The translations under genes were made by a program, and so were the position numbers. The notes under the pieces were generated by a model. It was not told where the DNA came from, did no database searches, and worked only from the letters and a program-made list of their open reading frames with translations. Positions 62,005 to 64,000 of a stretch of 64,000 bases of DNA are shown here, piece after piece. The DNA lies in the NCBI GenBank assembly GCA_963739385.1, contig CAVUAI010000029.1:1-64000 (forward strand). Reading direction: 5' to 3'. This stretch comes from VAZQ01 sp963739385. Lineage in GTDB: Bacteria > Pseudomonadota > Alphaproteobacteria > Rhizobiales > Xanthobacteraceae. Within the stretch, counting starts at the first letter, position 1. The number at the start of each line of letters is the position of its first letter.

Positions 62005-62283
62005 TCACGAGCCGGCGCGCTTCTTCTTGGCTCCGCCCTGGTACATGGCGCGGCAGGCGGGGCTCAGATAGCGGCGGTTCAACGACATGCAGGCCGAGAC
62101 GCGCTGAACGTCGGGGACGTACTGTTGGCAGAGCCGCATGGCGTCCGGTTCGCAGGCCGCGCGTTGCTCCGGAGTCCATTGCTGCGCAGCAGCAGGCGAA
62201 GGCGCGAACGTCAGCGCGCAGGCCATGAGCGCGGCAGAAGCGATGATCGGCCGAAGCGTGGATTGTGCGGTGCGAATTCTCAT
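62005..62283 (-). CDS. Small exported Cys-containing protein, 92 aa
   Basis: Signal peptide about 1-34 (ASAALMACALTFAPS). The mature region holds four cysteines (CEPDAMRLCQQY, SACMSLN, SPACRAMY) that could form two disulfides, then a basic tail. No domain is recognised. A gene is likely because the signal and cysteine spacing are clear. It lies just ahead of lrgB on the minus strand. Confidence 0.65.
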   Translation of the reverse strand: MRIRTAQSTLRPIIASAALMACALTFAPSPAAAQQWTPEQRAACEPDAMRLCQQYVPDVQRVSACMSLNRRYLSPACRAMYQGGAKKKRAGS

Positions 62284-62319
62284 TCTTGTCCCTCCAGCTT
62301 GTGAGTGCGTCTCGGTACT

Positions 62320-63039
62320 TCAATTCAACAACCATGGCAACAGCAGCGGCACCAACAGCGCAGTCAGCAAGCCGTTGAGCCCCAGTGCAATACCGGCGAA
62401 AGTTCCGGCGAGGGGATCGACCTGGAACGCGCGCGCGGTACCGATCCCGTGCGACGTGAGGCCGGCCGCGAAGCCGCGCGCCGCATAGTTCCGCAGCCGC
62501 AGCGCGTTCATCAGCGGGGTCACGATGATGGCGCCGGTGATGCCGGTGAGAATGGTGAGGACGGCGGTGAGGGCGGGATCGCCGCCGATCTTTTCCGCGA
62601 TCCCCATGGCTATGGCCGCCGTCGCCGATTTCGGCGCGAGCGCGAGGATGGTGGCCCGATCGAGCCCGAACGCCGCGGCGAGCCACACGGCGGAGGTGAT
62701 CGCCGTCACCGATCCGACGATGAGCGCGACCAGCATGGGCACGAGCGCGCGGCGCACCTGCGGGAGATGACGCACCAGTGGGACGGCAAGCGCGACGGTC
62801 GCTGGGCCGAGAAGGAAATGCACGAACTGCGCGCCGGCGAAATAGGCCGGAAAGGTGGTCCCGGTTGCGACCAGGATCACCGAGACGAACACGACGGCGA
62901 TGAGAACCGGATTGGCAAGCGGGTGGCGTTTACAGGCGGCAGAAATGGCATCGGCGGCGAGATAGGCAATCAGCGTGGCGGTCAGCCACAGCAGCGGCGA
63001 CCCGGACAGATAGACCCAGAGATCGACGAAATTGATCAT
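62320..63039 (-). CDS. lrgB: LrgB/CidB-family membrane protein
   Basis: 239 residues, about seven membrane helices. Family motifs: LLGPATVALAVPLVRHLPQV and LAPKSATAAIAMGIAEKIGG near 145-165. LrgB works with LrgA in a holin-like control of autolysis or export of small acids such as pyruvate. Its start overlaps the end of lrgA by 4 bases (ATGA). Confidence 0.93.
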   Translation of the reverse strand: MINFVDLWVYLSGSPLLWLTATLIAYLAADAISAACKRHPLANPVLIAVVFVSVILVATGTTFPAYFAGAQFVHFLLGPATVALAVPLVRHLPQVRRALVPMLVALIVGSVTAITSAVWLAAAFGLDRATILALAPKSATAAIAMGIAEKIGGDPALTAVLTILTGITGAIIVTPLMNALRLRNYAARGFAAGLTSHGIGTARAFQVDPLAGTFAGIALGLNGLLTALLVPLLLPWLLN

Positions 63040-63413
63040 GAGCGGTCGTACTTTCCGGGCGCGAGGTCGTCCGCGCGCAGCAACCGCGCCAGCCCAGCGA
63101 AGGCAAGCGCAGTGACCGCCAGCGTGATCAAGGTCGCCAGCACCACGACGGCGAGGAGTCGCAGACCCGCGCCGCTGAGCAGATCAAGATGCTGCACGAC
63201 GCCGACGCCGGCGGGTACGAACAACAGGGACAGATGCTGAAGGAGACCATCCGCCGTGGGACTGAGCGCGGCCGGCAGCGGCGCCCGCGCCAGCATCAGC
63301 GCGAACAGGAGAATCATGCCCACCACCGGTCCGGGAATTGGCAGCGCGGCGACGCGCACGGCAGCCTCGCCAGCGAGCTGACAGGCGAGCAGTGTGGTGA
63401 TTGCGGCCAGCAT
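63036..63413 (-). CDS. lrgA: LrgA/CidA-family holin-like membrane protein
   Basis: 125 residues with about four membrane helices. LPIPGPVVGMILLFALML near 24-41 and LSLLFVPAGVGVVQHLDLL near 70-88 are the CidA/LrgA family hallmarks. Overlaps lrgB by 4 bases, so the two are coupled. Confidence 0.93.
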   Translation of the reverse strand: MLAAITTLLACQLAGEAAVRVAALPIPGPVVGMILLFALMLARAPLPAALSPTADGLLQHLSLLFVPAGVGVVQHLDLLSGAGLRLLAVVVLATLITLAVTALAFAGLARLLRADDLAPGKYDRS

Positions 63414-63522
63414 GCAGGCCTCTCAGGTGCCGGGAATTTGCATGCAACGTGCAGCGGCCCTTGCTTTTCCGCAAGCTCGAACCCAGTTGCTGCGAGCGGG
63501 CCCTTTCCATCCCGAGGTCGGC

Positions 63523-64000
63523 ATGATCATCGATCTGAGCAACAAGCGGGCGATCGTCACCGGCTCGACTTCGGGGATCGGTTTCGCGATCGCAAAGGGG
63601 CTCGCGGAATTGGGGGCGGCGGTGGTCGTCAACGGCCGGGGTCCGGGCAGCACCGCGGCCGCGCAAAAGCGGCTCGCGGAACTCGTTCCCGGCTCCAGAG
63701 TGGATGCGGCCGCGGCCGACCTCTCCGGCGCGGAGGGCGTGGCGGATTTCGTGCGCCAGGCCGAGGACGCCGACATCCTGGTGAACAATCTCGGGATTTT
63801 CGAGCCGAAGCCGTTCGAGGCCATCACCGACGCGGACTGGTATCGGTTTTTCGATACCAATGTCATGAGCGGGATCCGCCTGTCACGCCACTACCTCCCG
63901 CTGATGGTGAAGCGCCGATGGGGCCGCATCGTTTTTATTTCCAGCGAGTCGGCCCTGAACATTCCGGCCGAGATGATTCACTACGGGATGACCAAGACGG
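63523..64000 (+). CDS. Short-chain dehydrogenase/reductase (partial, cut by window end)
   Basis: About 159 residues visible. NAD(P)-binding TGSTSGIGFAIAKGLAELG near 13, LVNNLG near 86, and the catalytic Ser in IVFISSESAL near 141. The Tyr-x3-Lys of the active site is just reached (YGMTK) at the end. GAGG precedes the ATG. The substrate is not inferable from this part. Confidence 0.9.
   Translation, partial: MIIDLSNKRAIVTGSTSGIGFAIAKGLAELGAAVVVNGRGPGSTAAAQKRLAELVPGSRVDAAAADLSGAEGVADFVRQAEDADILVNNLGIFEPKPFEAITDADWYRFFDTNVMSGIRLSRHYLPLMVKRRWGRIVFISSESALNIPAEMIHYGMTKT

Overview
The window is a GC-rich stretch of an alphaproteobacterial chromosome, most likely Hyphomicrobiales close to the Nitrobacteraceae/Xanthobacteraceae (Bradyrhizobium, Rhodopseudomonas, Pseudolabrys-like). 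The reasons are the serC-serA-purA-rpoH-rluD block with its small lineage-typical neighbours, the cell-cycle pair chpT and ctrA, an EipA (DUF1134) homologue, LDT and H-NS-family proteins of rhizobial type, and several Bug/TctC and TAXI solute receptors. This placement is from protein recognition only.

Layout. 1-9.4 kb is housekeeping: serC (end), serA, purA, a membrane protein split by a frameshift, rpoH, rluD with a divergent small membrane gene sharing its start, a DUF892 protein and tRNA-Glu. 9.8-17.3 kb holds a lipoprotein, a broken orphan livF, a molybdenum hydroxylase pair (IorB/IorA type), DoxX, a Rieske oxygenase and thioredoxin 2. 17.4-19.6 kb is a c-type cytochrome pair, one member fused to a Vgb-like propeller. 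20.1-37.3 kb is a catabolic and transport region: TAXI and Bug receptors, a cupin, then eight minus-strand genes running from a TctA-TctB fusion through an NDP-forming acyl-CoA ligase, acyl-CoA dehydrogenase, extradiol-type VOC enzyme, HyuA, HyuB and an Asp/Glu-racemase-family enzyme to a Bug receptor, with a divergent ThDP enzyme. It reads as uptake plus breakdown of an unidentified organic acid.

37.4-44.3 kb carries envelope genes (DUF2927, L,D-transpeptidase, coiled-coil membrane protein, EipA), a locally AT-rich patch with an H-NS-family gene, tRNA-Val, and cysQ with an apparent CTG start. 44.6-50.5 kb holds chpT, a hydrolase, an aldo/keto reductase, a homocysteine S-methyltransferase, ctrA and fliJ. 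50.7-56.5 kb has an ECF sigma/anti-sigma pair, fumC, a remnant of a poxB-type gene and mqo. 56.8-61.3 kb is a second catabolic patch (GST, two VOC enzymes including an HpaD-like dioxygenase, Bug receptor, MetE-C-type enzyme). The end holds dodecin, lrgA/lrgB and the start of an SDR gene.

Notable: three genes in the first 11.5 kb (serA, the membrane protein, livF) each carry an apparent one-base insertion, which could be assembly error or real decay. Three 104-106 bp repeats of one shared architecture (outer inverted ends, two hairpins, inner TCCAGTA/TACTGGA) lie at about 19.9, 22.8 and 28.6 kb. No CRISPR array, prophage, transposase or rRNA was seen.
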